Shown here: one piece after another, positions 12,214-20,013 of the stretch
How the letters are laid out: each line of letters starts with the position of its first letter
Position numbering within the stretch: position 1 is the first letter of the stretch
Source of the DNA: an uncultured Lentisphaerota bacterium
Lineage (GTDB): Bacteria; Verrucomicrobiota; Kiritimatiellia; CAIQIC01
Length of the DNA stretch: 64,000 nt
Direction of reading: 5' to 3'
Assembly (NCBI GenBank): GCA_903896925.1
Contig: CAITZM010000187.1
Location: 104,074-168,073, forward strand
The notes under the pieces: model-generated
Seen by the model: the letters and a program-made list of their open reading frames with translations, nothing else
Database searches by the model: none
What the model was told of the DNA's origin: nothing
Translations under genes and position numbers: made by a program

Positions 12214-12647
12214 GCGCGCGGCTCCTTCTGCGGGCGGCTGCGCCACGACGCCCAGTCGAGCGCGCCGCTGCGCCACGCATAGATGTGGCCGGCTTCCAGG
12301 ATCAGTAGGAAAATCACCGCGATGAACAACGCCTTCCAGCCCAGGCCGCCCGCGTCCACGGGCCGGACCAGCTTGCGGTAGAGGACGCCCCACGCCACGA
12401 GGAAGACGACCTCGATGTCGAACAGGATGAACAGCATCGCGACCACGTAGAATTTGACGCTGAACCGCGCCGGGCTGCCCGCCTCGGCCGGCAGCCCGCA
12501 CTCGTAGGCGCTGTCCTTGATCGCATTGTGGGTCCGGCGGGGGCCGAGAAGGCCCGGCAACGTGACGGCGATGATCGAGAAGCCGATCGCCGCTATCAGC
12601 ATCGCGCCGAACGCGATGTAAGGCCAAAAATGATCCGCCGGGTTCAC
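12210..12647 (-). CDS. nuoA: NADH-quinone oxidoreductase subunit A
   Basis: This 145-residue protein with three membrane helices is the first gene of the complex I operon. Diagnostic stretches are DSAYECGLPAEAG, whose cysteine-bearing loop lies near the quinone site, and RFSVKFYVVAMLFILFDIEVV. The C-terminal tail is basic. Upstream, 12648-12805 is non-coding and ends at the stop of the URO-D gene in the same orientation, so the nuo promoter presumably lies in that 158 bp. I cannot define -35/-10 boxes with confidence. Confidence 0.96.
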   Translation of the reverse strand: MNPADHFWPYIAFGAMLIAAIGFSIIAVTLPGLLGPRRTHNAIKDSAYECGLPAEAGSPARFSVKFYVVAMLFILFDIEVVFLVAWGVLYRKLVRPVDAGGLGWKALFIAVIFLLILEAGHIYAWRSGALDWASWRSRPQKEPRA

Positions 12648-12805
12648 GTTGTTTTCTTCCTAAAAAATACCGCGGGACTCTAGCAGAAACCTAGATGACT
12701 GCAACCACCATAACCTGCGCGGGTCCCAAGTTTTTCGCTGCCGGTGCCGGCGGCTCCGGCGCAGGACGTGCAGACCGGTGAGGCGGCTTGCCCCACGGGG
12801 GAAAA

Positions 12806-13831
12806 TCACTCCCGCGCGGCGTCGAGGAAGGCGCGGATGTTGGCGGTGCTGACGTTCGGCGGCATGCCGCCGCCGCAGGAAAGCATCCACCGCGTCTGCG
12901 TGGTGACCTCGGCGCGGAGCTTGCGCACCGCCGCGCGCACGTCGCCGGGCGTGCCGGCCGCGAGCACGTCGCGCGGCGGGATGTTGCCCAGCAGCGCGAG
13001 CTTGCCGCCCGACAGGGCCTGCATTTCGGTGAGGCTGAGCTGGATGCCGGGGTTGTAGAAGTTGATGCCGAGGTCGGCGTAGTGCCGCAGGCTCGCGGCG
13101 CACGGCGCGTCGTTGTGGAAGAACTTCACGCTGACATCCGTGGCGTAAAGCTCCTGCAGGTAAGGCTTGCCGAACTCGAGGAAGTCCTCCTCACCGATGA
13201 AGCCGACAATGTCGTCGAGCATCATCAGGCCGTCGATGGTCGGGATCTTCTCGCGCTGCAGCGCGTGCCATTGCTTGAGGAAGTCGGTGATGAGCCGCAG
13301 CAGCTGGTGCATGGGCTCCGGGTCGGTCTTGATCGCCATCAGGAATTCCGTCGTGCCCATCAGGAAGCTGGCGACGTTGAGCGGGCCGCGCGAGACGGAG
13401 AACCGGATCTGGTGGCCGAGGTCCTCGATCCGCGGCCGCGCCCAGAGCAGGCGCCGCAGCATGAACGGCAGCAGGCCGTCGCTGGCGGGGTTCGGCAGCT
13501 TGAGGTCGGCGACCTGCGCGGGGTCGGTGATGATCTTCTCCGCATAGGGGAACTCATTGGCGGGGAACGTGCAGCGCGAGCCGAAGGCCGAGGGTTCCGT
13601 GCACATCCCGAACTCCGACCAGAAGCCGGGCAGGAAGGTCGCCTCCGGGAACGCCTCGATCGCCTTGCGGTTGGCCTCGAACCAGAGCGTTTCGCTGGCC
13701 AGATAGTCGGCGATCTCGAGGCCGGCCCAGGCGGGCAGCCACGGGCTGTCTATGATGAAGCCCACCGGCAGTTGCGGCAGCTTGTCGCCGCGTACCACCG
13801 CGAGCAGTTCGTTCCATTGTTGCTGGGTCAT
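12806..13831 (-). CDS. Uroporphyrinogen decarboxylase (URO-D) family protein, probably not HemE
   Basis: This 341-residue cytoplasmic protein of the URO-D/cobalamin-methyltransferase superfamily has the TIM-barrel pattern seen in PVC homologues, with blocks such as LGHQIRFSVSRGPLNVASFLMG, DGLMMLDDIVGFIGEEDFLEF, VKFFHNDAPC and LLGNIPPRDVLAAGTP. The GCGG-like end motif (LSCGGGMPPN) is typical of methyltransferase-type members. It lacks the N-terminal HemE pattern (RPVWLMRQAGR), so haem synthesis is unlikely. A methyltransferase or decarboxylase acting on a small metabolite is the family-level inference. A paired TTCCAA dyad lies 55 and 87 bp upstream of the start. Confidence 0.8.
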   Translation of the reverse strand: MTQQQWNELLAVVRGDKLPQLPVGFIIDSPWLPAWAGLEIADYLASETLWFEANRKAIEAFPEATFLPGFWSEFGMCTEPSAFGSRCTFPANEFPYAEKIITDPAQVADLKLPNPASDGLLPFMLRRLLWARPRIEDLGHQIRFSVSRGPLNVASFLMGTTEFLMAIKTDPEPMHQLLRLITDFLKQWHALQREKIPTIDGLMMLDDIVGFIGEEDFLEFGKPYLQELYATDVSVKFFHNDAPCAASLRHYADLGINFYNPGIQLSLTEMQALSGGKLALLGNIPPRDVLAAGTPGDVRAAVRKLRAEVTTQTRWMLSCGGGMPPNVSTANIRAFLDAARE

Positions 13832-13876
13832 CGCTCACCTCTTCAGATTTATTACACCACGGACGCGTGCGCCGGA

Positions 13877-13927
13877 TTCTCCAAGGTTTGGAGAAAGATG
13901 CCAGCGTTTTTTCTGGGCCATGGACAT
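13877..13927. promoter_or_regulatory. Paired TTCCAA dyad upstream of the URO-D gene
   Basis: The first dyad (13877-13895) reads TTCTCCAAGGTTTGGAGAA, a near-perfect palindrome centred at 13886. A degenerate second copy, TTTTCTGGGCCATGGACA, is centred at about 13918, 32 bp away. The pair lies 55 and 87 bp upstream of the minus-strand start at 13831, a position suited to an operator or activator site. The dyad family recurs across the window. Confidence 0.6.
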
Positions 13928-14004
13928 CTACAAGGCAAACGGCCGTTTTTCCACACTTGCGTTCCGATAAGTGCGCGCTATGGTGCCCGTGGATGGCAGC
14001 GACC

Positions 14005-14190
14005 ATGAATGCAGAACAGAAAAAAATCCTGCAGGGCAAGACGCCCTCCGAAAAGCTGGCCATCGCCCAGCAGATGGCGGTGGCCGCCCGTGAATTGAAA
14101 GCCAGCGCTTTACGTGCGTTTCATCCCGACTGGACCGAGGAACAGGTTGTCCGTAAAGTGAGGGAGCTATTCCTTGCCGCCCGCACATGA
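14005..14190 (+). CDS. Small hypothetical protein of the type that precedes nucleotidyltransferase genes
   Basis: This 61-residue charged helical protein begins MNAEQKKILQGKTPSEKLAI and contains ARELKASALRAFHPDWTEEQ before ending in a short basic helix. From memory, this family is found in many bacteria as the first gene of a two-gene unit with a nucleotidyltransferase-like partner; the function of the pair is not established. The ATG at 14005 is chosen because upstream codons show no family resemblance. The partner gene begins in the overlapping frame at 14174 but is cut short after 18 codons. Confidence 0.65.
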   Translation: MNAEQKKILQGKTPSEKLAIAQQMAVAARELKASALRAFHPDWTEEQVVRKVRELFLAART

Positions 14191-14230
14191 ACTTTTCCTG
14201 GTGTTTATCACACCGCTGAACCGGCTCTGA
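14174..14230 (+). pseudogene. Remnant of nucleotidyltransferase partner gene
   Basis: In the +2 frame relative to the 61-residue gene, a TTG at 14174 opens the peptide LPPAHELFLVFITPLNRL followed by TGA. ELFLxFIxPLNRL is the expected beginning of the nucleotidyltransferase that usually follows this small gene, normally continuing into a GS-motif domain. Here it stops immediately and a GGAG-headed palindrome begins about 25 bp later, so the rest appears lost. Recognition is from pattern memory and the stretch is short. Confidence 0.5.
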
Positions 14231-14256
14231 ATAACAAGGTAGCGTCACCCCATTTC

Positions 14257-14287
14257 GGCGGCTGGAAAGCCGCCGCTCCCAGCTAGC
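14257..14287. repeat. REP-type hairpin, GGAG head
   Basis: On the minus strand the element reads GGAG followed by stem CGGCGGCT, loop TTCC and stem AGCCGCCG. The flank CTAGCTGG completes it. The same hairpin forms half of the 21505-21582 element, and a degenerate copy is at about 240-270. It lies right after the truncated nucleotidyltransferase remnant. Confidence 0.8.
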
Positions 14288-14356
14288 AAATCCGCCGCCT
14301 CAACGTGGAGCCACCATCGTCATTACTGCAGCAGTTCCACCGCGCAGTCTCCGTAC

Positions 14357-14397
14357 TTCGATGTTCGATGTTAAATGTTCGGTGTTCGATGTTCGCT
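14357..14397. repeat. ATGTTCG-type tandem tract
   Basis: Imperfect heptad/octad repeats of TTCGATG/ATGTTCG type lie just downstream of the beta-propeller gene. An inverted version (GAACATTGAACACCGAACATCGAA) lies at about 26426-26455 at the start of the HzsA-like gene. Confidence 0.75.
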
Positions 14398-14409
14398 TCG
14401 ATTGCCGCG

Positions 14410-15672
14410 TCAGACCACACCGCGCAGGTCGAGCAGGTAGATCTGCCGGCCGCCGTGATGCGGCGAATCGATGGCGACCCACTGGCCGTCGCGGCTGCAG
14501 CGCGGATGCGTGTCGCACCGCCATTCACCGGTGTATTCCGGCGGCGAACGGAAGTGACCGAGCTCGACGATTTTTTTCGCCGCGACGTTCAGCAAATACG
14601 GATTCTGGTTGCGGTTCTTGCTGCCGGCGTAGGTGTCGCACAAGATCCACTGGTTGCCGGGCAGGTAGGTGCAGTGGCCATCCACCGGCAGCATGCCCTC
14701 GATGAGTTCGGCCTTGCCCGTGTGGTCCTCGAACAGCTGGCAGCGCCATTCCTTGGTGTTGTTCCAGCCGGCATAGGCGAGGATGTGGGTCGGATCGCGC
14801 CAGATGAAATGCGAAACGAGGCCGCTCGCGTTGAGCAGGAACAAATCCTTGCCGTCCGCGCCAACGGTGAACATGCGCGTCTTCCAGCCCTTGCCCTCCG
14901 CCTCGCCACGCCAGCGGTGCAGGAACTCGAAGCGCGTGCCGTCGGGCGAGACGAGCAGATGATTGAACCAGTGCTTGGCGTTCTTCGAGTACCCGCCGGT
15001 CTGCGGAAACCTGGCGACGTCGGCGAACGAGAGCAGCAGCGACTGCTTCCCCGTCTCCAGATCCATCTTCCAGAGGCCCGCATCCTCCGGCGCAAGCACG
15101 GCCGCGTTCGGGTCGGGCAGGCCCGCGTAGCCGTAGCCGGGCCGGCAGTCGTTGAGCCGGCGGAAATCCGGCGCGACGGCCCACTTGCCGTCCGGGCTGA
15201 GCGCATAGATCGGCGCAGGCAGCGTGCGCTGCTTGCCGCTCTCCACATCGAGGAGATGGCAGACGAAGTGATCGTCCTGCCGGTCGTTCCAAATGACGGT
15301 GCTTTTGGAACCCGGCAGCCATTGCAACATGCAGCCCTGCTGCCAGTTCCACGCGCGCGACGTGCCCAGCTCGATCCACTTGTCGCCATCCTGCAAATCC
15401 ACCATGCCGACGCGGATCACATCGTCCGCGCGCGGCGAATGGCCCTCGAAATCCACCTCCATGCCCAGCACGCGCCGGCCGGCGGGATCGAACTCCAGCT
15501 TGTCGTAGTAGCCGAACCAATGGAACTTCGGCCCGCGCGTGATCGCGCGCACCGGCACATTGGCGGTAAACTCCACCGGCCGGGCCTCGCTCGCCGCCCG
15601 CCCCGCCACCGCGCCGAGCGTCAATGCGCCCGCCGCCCCCAGAAACTCCCGCCGCGAATAGTTTATCGTCAT
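14410..15672 (-). CDS. Tat-exported beta-propeller protein, oligogalacturonate lyase-like
   Basis: This 420-residue protein has a Tat leader (SRREFLGAAGALTLGAVAGRA) followed by a seven-bladed propeller-like fold with WD/TolB-type turns (LDVESGKQRTLPAPIYALSPDGKWAVA, NHLLVSPDGTRFEFLHRW, HPRCSRDGQWVAID). His and Arg residues are spaced as in oligogalacturonate lyase-like propellers: FHWFGYYDK near the N-terminus, HLLVSPDG and DGHCTYLPGNQWILCDTY. Family resemblance suggests a periplasmic or surface enzyme acting on uronate oligosaccharides, consistent with uxuA and uxaC nearby. The substrate is not proven by sequence. It stands 18 bp downstream of a small membrane-protein gene. Confidence 0.75.
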   Translation of the reverse strand: MTINYSRREFLGAAGALTLGAVAGRAASEARPVEFTANVPVRAITRGPKFHWFGYYDKLEFDPAGRRVLGMEVDFEGHSPRADDVIRVGMVDLQDGDKWIELGTSRAWNWQQGCMLQWLPGSKSTVIWNDRQDDHFVCHLLDVESGKQRTLPAPIYALSPDGKWAVAPDFRRLNDCRPGYGYAGLPDPNAAVLAPEDAGLWKMDLETGKQSLLLSFADVARFPQTGGYSKNAKHWFNHLLVSPDGTRFEFLHRWRGEAEGKGWKTRMFTVGADGKDLFLLNASGLVSHFIWRDPTHILAYAGWNNTKEWRCQLFEDHTGKAELIEGMLPVDGHCTYLPGNQWILCDTYAGSKNRNQNPYLLNVAAKKIVELGHFRSPPEYTGEWRCDTHPRCSRDGQWVAIDSPHHGGRQIYLLDLRGVV

Positions 15673-15690
15673 GCTTGCCTCACTTGAAAA

Positions 15691-16095
15691 TTACTGCTTC
15701 CCATCGTTGTTCCAAACCATCTGCCCGCTGAAATCCGCCTTCCAAACGATTTGGCCTCGTCGCTGACCCTCATAGATGAAGGGCAATTCTAAAATCACGA
15801 CATTCGTAGACGTGTTTACCGTGAATGGAGTAAAGACACACTGTGCAGACTTGATGAAAGCCATGTCCTCATCGGTCAAAAACCCTTTCTGTTTGGCGAA
15901 CAGAATAGTCACTGTGTCATTCGTATGCGCCCAGATGCATTTATGCAGTTTCCCCATTACATCGGCTGTGCGCAGCATAAGGGCATGAGCAGGACCGTGA
16001 AGTTTGGCAGGCACGGGGCGAGCTACATAGACGATAAGCAGTCCCACCAAGAGGACCAACACACCAAGAACCAGCCATTGAGTAATCGCCTTCAG
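15691..16095 (-). CDS. Small membrane-anchored hypothetical protein
   Basis: About 134 residues, with one strong N-terminal membrane helix (TQWLVLGVLVLLVGLLIVYVA) and a soluble C-terminal domain of unknown family (FAKQKGFLTDEDMAFIKSAQ). The start is uncertain. An in-frame GTG at 16176 would overlap uxuA by 73 bases. The next in-frame ATG/GTG/TTG is the GTG at 16062, inside the helix. The annotated position is a CTG preceded by AGGAG just after the uxuA stop. Local GC is clearly lower than in both neighbours, hinting at acquisition. It lies between uxuA and the propeller gene in the same orientation and may be co-transcribed. Confidence 0.55.
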   Translation of the reverse strand: MKAITQWLVLGVLVLLVGLLIVYVARPVPAKLHGPAHALMLRTADVMGKLHKCIWAHTNDTVTILFAKQKGFLTDEDMAFIKSAQCVFTPFTVNTSTNVVILELPFIYEGQRRGQIVWKADFSGQMVWNNDGKQ

Positions 16096-16103
16096 ACTTA
16101 CTC

Positions 16104-17177
16104 CTATTCCGCTGCGCCCACGGATTGCAAAGCCGCACGCAGATAACCCAGTGCAAAGGCCATGCCGGCGTGCCACGGGGCGGCGCAGGCCATCTGCGGC
16201 GCGTGGTCGGGGATGATCACACCGTCGAACTTGTTGTCCTTCAGGATGCGCAGGACGCGCAGCACGTCCAGATCGCCCTCATCGATGAAGGTCTCGCGGT
16301 AGCTCGGCACGTGGCCGCGCACGTTGCGCAGGTGGACGTAAGCCACGCGTCCCTGCTTGCTGTACTGGTCCACCGCCTCCAGCACGCCGCCCTCGCTCAT
16401 CTCCGCGAGCGTGCCGATGCAGAACTCCAGCGCATTGTTCGGGCTCGGATGCAGGTCGAGCAGCTTCTGGTAGAGGCGCGGCTGATGGACCAGCCGCGGC
16501 TGGCCGCGCATGGTCGGCGTCGGCGGGTCGTCGGGATGCGCGGCGAGCGTGACGCCCGCCTCCTCCGCCACCGGCACCACCGCATCGAGAAAATCCTTCG
16601 CGCGCTGCCAGAGCTGCTCCGGCGTCGCCGGCGGCACGATCCCGCCGCGCGCGTGTTCGTCCACCACCATGTTCCAGGCCATGCCCTGCGGCAGCGGATC
16701 GTTCTCCGCGCCCTCGATGCCGACGACCTCCGCGCCGCCGCGTCCCCACGGGCCCTTGATGCGGCCGGCGACGCCGGCGATGGAGAAGTTGTAGGCCATG
16801 ATCGGGATGCCCGCGCGGCCGATGTTGCGGATGATCGTCTTGCAGTTCTCCAGGTGCCGCGCCTTCTGCGGGCCGTCGAGCAACACGTCGTGCCAATGCG
16901 CCGGGTCGAAGTTCTCGATCGCCTCCAGCTCGAGCCCCGCGGCGTTGATCTCCGCCTTGAGCGCGGCAAGCTCCTCGTAGCTCCACAGCTTGTTGGGATC
17001 GCCCGCGACGCCCCAGCCGCCCAGCCCGCCGAGCGGCTGGTCCACCGGCCGGTTGTCCTGCCCGCGGTTGAAGTAGTCCACCAGGTGCACCACCACGTGC
17101 GTGCACCCGCACTGCCGCGCGAAGCGGTAATACTCGTCGTTCAGCATGTGCTTATAAAGCCCGAGTCCTAGTTTCAT
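16104..17177 (-). CDS. uxuA: Mannonate dehydratase
   Basis: This 357-residue cytoplasmic TIM-barrel enzyme dehydrates D-mannonate to 2-keto-3-deoxygluconate in the glucuronate branch of hexuronate catabolism. It shows the UxuA opening (MKLGLGLYKHML), CTHVVVHLVDYF, the metal/substrate histidine-acid motifs LAAHPDDPP, EFCIGTLAEMSEGG, VAYVHLRNVRG and the terminal IIPDHAPQM. Length agrees with UxuA. uxaC lies 19 kb away in this window, and the flanking SDR may supply the fructuronate/mannonate oxidoreductase step. The gene is preceded by a long palindromic repeat at 17184-17274. Confidence 0.88.
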   Translation of the reverse strand: MKLGLGLYKHMLNDEYYRFARQCGCTHVVVHLVDYFNRGQDNRPVDQPLGGLGGWGVAGDPNKLWSYEELAALKAEINAAGLELEAIENFDPAHWHDVLLDGPQKARHLENCKTIIRNIGRAGIPIMAYNFSIAGVAGRIKGPWGRGGAEVVGIEGAENDPLPQGMAWNMVVDEHARGGIVPPATPEQLWQRAKDFLDAVVPVAEEAGVTLAAHPDDPPTPTMRGQPRLVHQPRLYQKLLDLHPSPNNALEFCIGTLAEMSEGGVLEAVDQYSKQGRVAYVHLRNVRGHVPSYRETFIDEGDLDVLRVLRILKDNKFDGVIIPDHAPQMACAAPWHAGMAFALGYLRAALQSVGAAE

Positions 17178-17183
17178 ATTTTA

Positions 17184-17274
17184 TTTTTCACCACAGAGGA
17201 CACAGAGGTCGGATGAGGGCACAGAGGAAAGCCTCTGTGATCCTCCGCTTGCCTCCGTGACCTCTGTGGTTGAT
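17184..17274. repeat. Long imperfect palindrome of CACAGAGG type
   Basis: Left arm ACCACAGAGGACACAGAGGT and right arm ACCTCTGTGGT read as an inverted repeat with CAGAGG/CCTCTG submotifs inside. A second member of the same family spans 27402-27485. Both sit in short intergenic gaps downstream of minus-strand genes and may act as terminators or mobile repeats. Confidence 0.8.
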
Positions 17275-17297
17275 TCTTTCCGCTCATCGGCACTTCC

Positions 17298-18053
17298 TCA
17301 GAACCCCATGCTCACGCCGCCATCCACGGGCAGCACGACGCCGGTGATGAACTTGGCGGCGGGCGCGCAGAGGAACACCGCGGCGCCGGCGACGTCGTCG
17401 GGCTGGCCCATCCGGCCCATCGGCGTGCGCTGGAGGATGCGCTGCAGGCGGGCGGGATCGCCCAGGACCGCGCCGCGCGTGATGTCGGTTTCGATCCAGC
17501 CCGGCGCGATGGCGTTGACGCGCACGCCGTGCGGCGCCCACTCCACCGCCATCGTCCGCATCAGGCCGAGCATGGCCGTCTTGGCCGCCGCGTAGGCGCC
17601 CACCAGCGGCACGCCGAACAGCGAGGCCATCGAGGCGATGAAGATGATGCTGCCCTTGCCGCGCGGCTTCATCAGCGCGTAGGCCGCGCGGCTGAGCGCG
17701 TGCGCGCCGAGGACGTGGATGTCCATCTGGCAGCTGATTTCCTTCTCGGTCACCTCCGCCACCGGCTTCTTCAGGTGGACGCCGGCGTTGTTGACGAGGA
17801 TGGTGACCGGGCCGACCTGCGACTCGACATCGGCCAGCAGGGCGGGTGCCGCGGCAAAGTCGGCGACGTCGTGCGCGCGGAAGGTCGCCGCCGCGCCCAG
17901 CTCGGCGCAGGCCACCTGCAGCGGCTCCACACGCCGGCCGACGAGCACGACGCGCGCGCCCGCCTCGACGAACGCCCGCGCCATCCCCAGGCCCAACCCC
18001 GTCCCGCCGCCCGTGATGACGGCGACCTCATTAGTGAGCGAGAAATTATTCAT
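17298..18053 (-). CDS. Short-chain dehydrogenase/reductase, probably sugar-acid oxidoreductase
   Basis: This 251-residue classical SDR carries the Rossmann motif TGGGTGLGLG, NNAGV, catalytic Ser in IASMAS, the YxxxK motif (YAAAKTAM) and the C-terminal PxxxIxTDI region. It resembles gluconate 5-dehydrogenase/KduD-like enzymes. Next to uxuA it may act as an NAD(P)-dependent D-mannonate (fructuronate) oxidoreductase, which is inference from context. The start is placed at ATG 18053 (MNNFSLTNEVAVITGG); the frame is open further upstream but without family similarity. Confidence 0.85.
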   Translation of the reverse strand: MNNFSLTNEVAVITGGGTGLGLGMARAFVEAGARVVLVGRRVEPLQVACAELGAAATFRAHDVADFAAAPALLADVESQVGPVTILVNNAGVHLKKPVAEVTEKEISCQMDIHVLGAHALSRAAYALMKPRGKGSIIFIASMASLFGVPLVGAYAAAKTAMLGLMRTMAVEWAPHGVRVNAIAPGWIETDITRGAVLGDPARLQRILQRTPMGRMGQPDDVAGAAVFLCAPAAKFITGVVLPVDGGVSMGF

Positions 18054-18141
18054 GCGCGGAACATAGCACGACAACCCCACCCGCGCAGGAAGATTTCACC
18101 AAGAACCTTCCCCGCCTAGGTCATCGACCCCGGAAGATTTT

Positions 18142-18226
18142 ACCGCAAAGCCGCAAAGCATAGACAGAAGGCGCAAAGGGTCTGCTTCCTTTGCGCCTTC
18201 CGCCGAACTTAGCGTCTTTGCGTTGA
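18142..18226. repeat. Long imperfect palindrome of GCAAAG type
   Basis: The arms ACCGCAAAGCCGCAAAGC and GCGTCTTTGCGTT, with an inner GGCGCAAAGG...CCTTTGCGCC pair, make an 85-bp inverted repeat between two minus-strand genes. A different palindrome with the same kind of layout (CCGCCAAGACACC/TTGGCGG) lies at 33873-33950. Confidence 0.75.
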
Positions 18227-18252
18227 ATTTTCTACGGGACGAACGCGTGCGT

Positions 18253-19137
18253 TCAGGCCGTGGCCCACTGCTCGCGGATGAACGCGCAGGCTTTCGCCGG
18301 GTCGGTCTCGCCCTTCTTCCAGCCGCACTCCAGCGAAACTTTCCCGCGGTAGGCAATGCCCTTGAGGGCCTTGAAGTAGGGCCGGAAGTCCGTGCCGCCG
18401 GGCATGGGCGCGATGCGCGAGCCCTTCTGGGCCACGTGGACGTGGACGATGCGCGCGCCGGCCTGGGTGATCGCGTCCGGCTGCTCATCTTCCTGCAGCA
18501 TGTGATAGATGTCCGCGTGCAGGCGGAACGCGGGGTGCGCGATCGCGTCCACGATCGCCGCGCCCTCGGTGACGGAGTTGATGAAGTTGGTTTCCTTGCG
18601 GTTGAGCGGCTCGAGCGCCAGCGTGACGCCCGCCTTCTCCGCGGCCGGCGCGATGCGCTTGCCGAAGGCGATGAACTGGTCGCGCGCCTTGGCCGCATCG
18701 AAGCCCTCGGGAATCCGGCGCGCGCCGCCGCTGCCGAAGACGATGGTCTTGATGTTGGCGACGCCCGCACGGCGCAGCGCGTTCTCGGCATACTTGGCCG
18801 CCGCGTCGTGGTTCGCGTCCGGCCCGACGATCTTCATGCCGCCCGGCAGGAAGCCGTTGACCGCGAGGACCGGGATGACGAGGCCCTTGAGCTGCGCGAG
18901 GTTCTTCTCGAACTCCGCCTCGGGTTTGTCCGGCACGAACAGGCCGCCGACGTTGCCTTCGAGAAATTCATAGCCCGCGGTCTTCATATCCGCCGCGTCC
19001 TTGTTGCCGCGACAGACACCGACCAGCGGCTTGAACCCGTCCGCCGCCGACGCCGTCCGCAGCAGCGCGACTCCCGCACCCGCCACCGCCATGCGCTGCA
19101 AGAAATCCCGCCGCGACCACTGTTGCTGCTGGTTCAT
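18253..19137 (-). CDS. Tat-exported sugar phosphate isomerase/epimerase-like TIM barrel
   Basis: This 294-residue protein has a Tat leader (WSRRDFLQRMAVAGAGVALL) and a xylose-isomerase-like TIM barrel similar to hydroxypyruvate isomerase and related epimerases. The metal-ligand motifs include TLALEPLNRKETNF, RLHADIYHMLQED, IVHVHVAQKGSR and VSLECGWKKGE. Exported members of this superfamily are common in PVC bacteria and act on unknown sugars. The ATG at 19137 is preferred because it begins the leader; the longer open frame runs into repeats. A dyad pair lies 27 and 59 bp upstream. Confidence 0.82.
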   Translation of the reverse strand: MNQQQQWSRRDFLQRMAVAGAGVALLRTASAADGFKPLVGVCRGNKDAADMKTAGYEFLEGNVGGLFVPDKPEAEFEKNLAQLKGLVIPVLAVNGFLPGGMKIVGPDANHDAAAKYAENALRRAGVANIKTIVFGSGGARRIPEGFDAAKARDQFIAFGKRIAPAAEKAGVTLALEPLNRKETNFINSVTEGAAIVDAIAHPAFRLHADIYHMLQEDEQPDAITQAGARIVHVHVAQKGSRIAPMPGGTDFRPYFKALKGIAYRGKVSLECGWKKGETDPAKACAFIREQWATA

Positions 19138-19154
19138 GTTTGTCTCCGTTTGCG

Positions 19155-19205
19155 ATTTCCAACCCTGGTAAGTTCTGCCTGTTCTTTTTTCAAAACCTTG
19201 GAAAG
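19155..19205. promoter_or_regulatory. Paired TTCCAA dyad upstream of the TIM-barrel gene
   Basis: Site one reads ATTTCCAACCCTGGTAAG, centred about 19164. Site two reads TTTTTCAAAACCTTGGAAAG, centred about 19196. The spacing is 32 bp. The pair lies immediately upstream of the minus-strand start at 19137 and is followed 26 bp on by a GTGG-headed REP doublet, the same composite order seen at 57418-57560 and 61754-61893. Confidence 0.6.
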
Positions 19206-19221
19206 GGGCACACCCGTTCTT

Positions 19222-19295
19222 GTGGGCGGGAGCTCCAGCTCCCGCGATTCCTGCCCGTTGTGTTGGGTTGCGCGGGAGCGGGAGCTCCCGCCCAC
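19222..19295. repeat. REPIN-like doublet, GTGG head
   Basis: Two 25-bp inverted arms (19222-19246 and 19271-19295, one mismatch) each read GTGG plus stem GCGGGAGCT, two-base loop, stem AGCTCCCGC. A 24-bp interior separates them. Copies with the same arms lie at 57487-57560 and 61820-61893, and a decayed one at about 38507-38579. Confidence 0.92.
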
Positions 19296-19434
19296 GCGGC
19301 GGCTTGGCTTGGCTCCTCGCAATACGCTGGCAAGATCCACACCACACTCCGCCAACCACTCCGCCGCCGGATGGGTGTGATGCAGCCCGGCGCGATAACC
19401 CGCACGGTTCAGCGCCCAGGCAAAATCGTTCAGG

Positions 19435-19953
19435 TCACTGACCTGTTGCACGGCGCGTTCGGCGCGCGTTGGCTGTTGGCTTCGTTTCACGTTTCAGCAC
19501 CTGAATATCCACCTGATCGGTCTTGGAAAGACGCGCCTGTTTCATGGTGATCAAATCGGCCGGGCGGACGACGGGCAGCTGACCGCCGCCCCACGGCAAC
19601 TGCACCGCTTTTTGCAGCATGCGGCGATGCATGGGTTGTTCGGCCGGCAGGAGATCAAGCATCAGAAGATCTTCCTGATCCTGCACACGTTTCCAGAGGC
19701 GGCGCATCGTCATACCGGAACTGCGGAACACGATGCTGCGCGGGTTCGCAACGTAACCGTCGGCCTTCAGCAGCACCACCAACTTCTCCACGTCATCGGG
19801 GTGCACCAGCAAATCAATATCCTTGGTGGTACGCACGCCGCCGTGGATCGCCACGGCCACGCCGCCGACCACGGCATAGCGCACCTTCGAGCGCTGCAGC
19901 ACCCGCACCACGTCGTTGAATTGTCCGATCAAGTTTTGCATCACCGCTTCCAT
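19435..19953 (-). CDS. Nucleotidyltransferase-fold protein
   Basis: This 172-residue protein has a polymerase-beta-like nucleotidyltransferase signature: YAVVGGVAVAIHGGVRTTKDIDLLVHPDD, with the GG...D-I-D metal motif, and a helical C-terminal half (LPVVRPADLITMKQARLSKTDQVDIQVLK). Such minimal nucleotidyltransferases are often parts of toxin-antitoxin or resistance modules, but no adjacent partner gene is present here. The second methionine (start 19941) has the better ribosome-binding spacing (GGAAG five bases upstream). The basic tail TKPTANARRTRRATGQ may be a read-through extension near repeats. Confidence 0.75.
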   Translation of the reverse strand: MEAVMQNLIGQFNDVVRVLQRSKVRYAVVGGVAVAIHGGVRTTKDIDLLVHPDDVEKLVVLLKADGYVANPRSIVFRSSGMTMRRLWKRVQDQEDLLMLDLLPAEQPMHRRMLQKAVQLPWGGGQLPVVRPADLITMKQARLSKTDQVDIQVLKRETKPTANARRTRRATGQ

Positions 19954-20013
19954 CCGCCATCAACCATGCACCATCCACCATTTCTTCCCGCGACCCTCGC
20001 CACTCGTCCCAGC

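Noticed and set aside
12806..13831. Assignment of the URO-D protein as HemE
   Set aside because: The N-terminal arginine motif required for uroporphyrinogen binding is not seen, and the end motif fits methyltransferase-type members.
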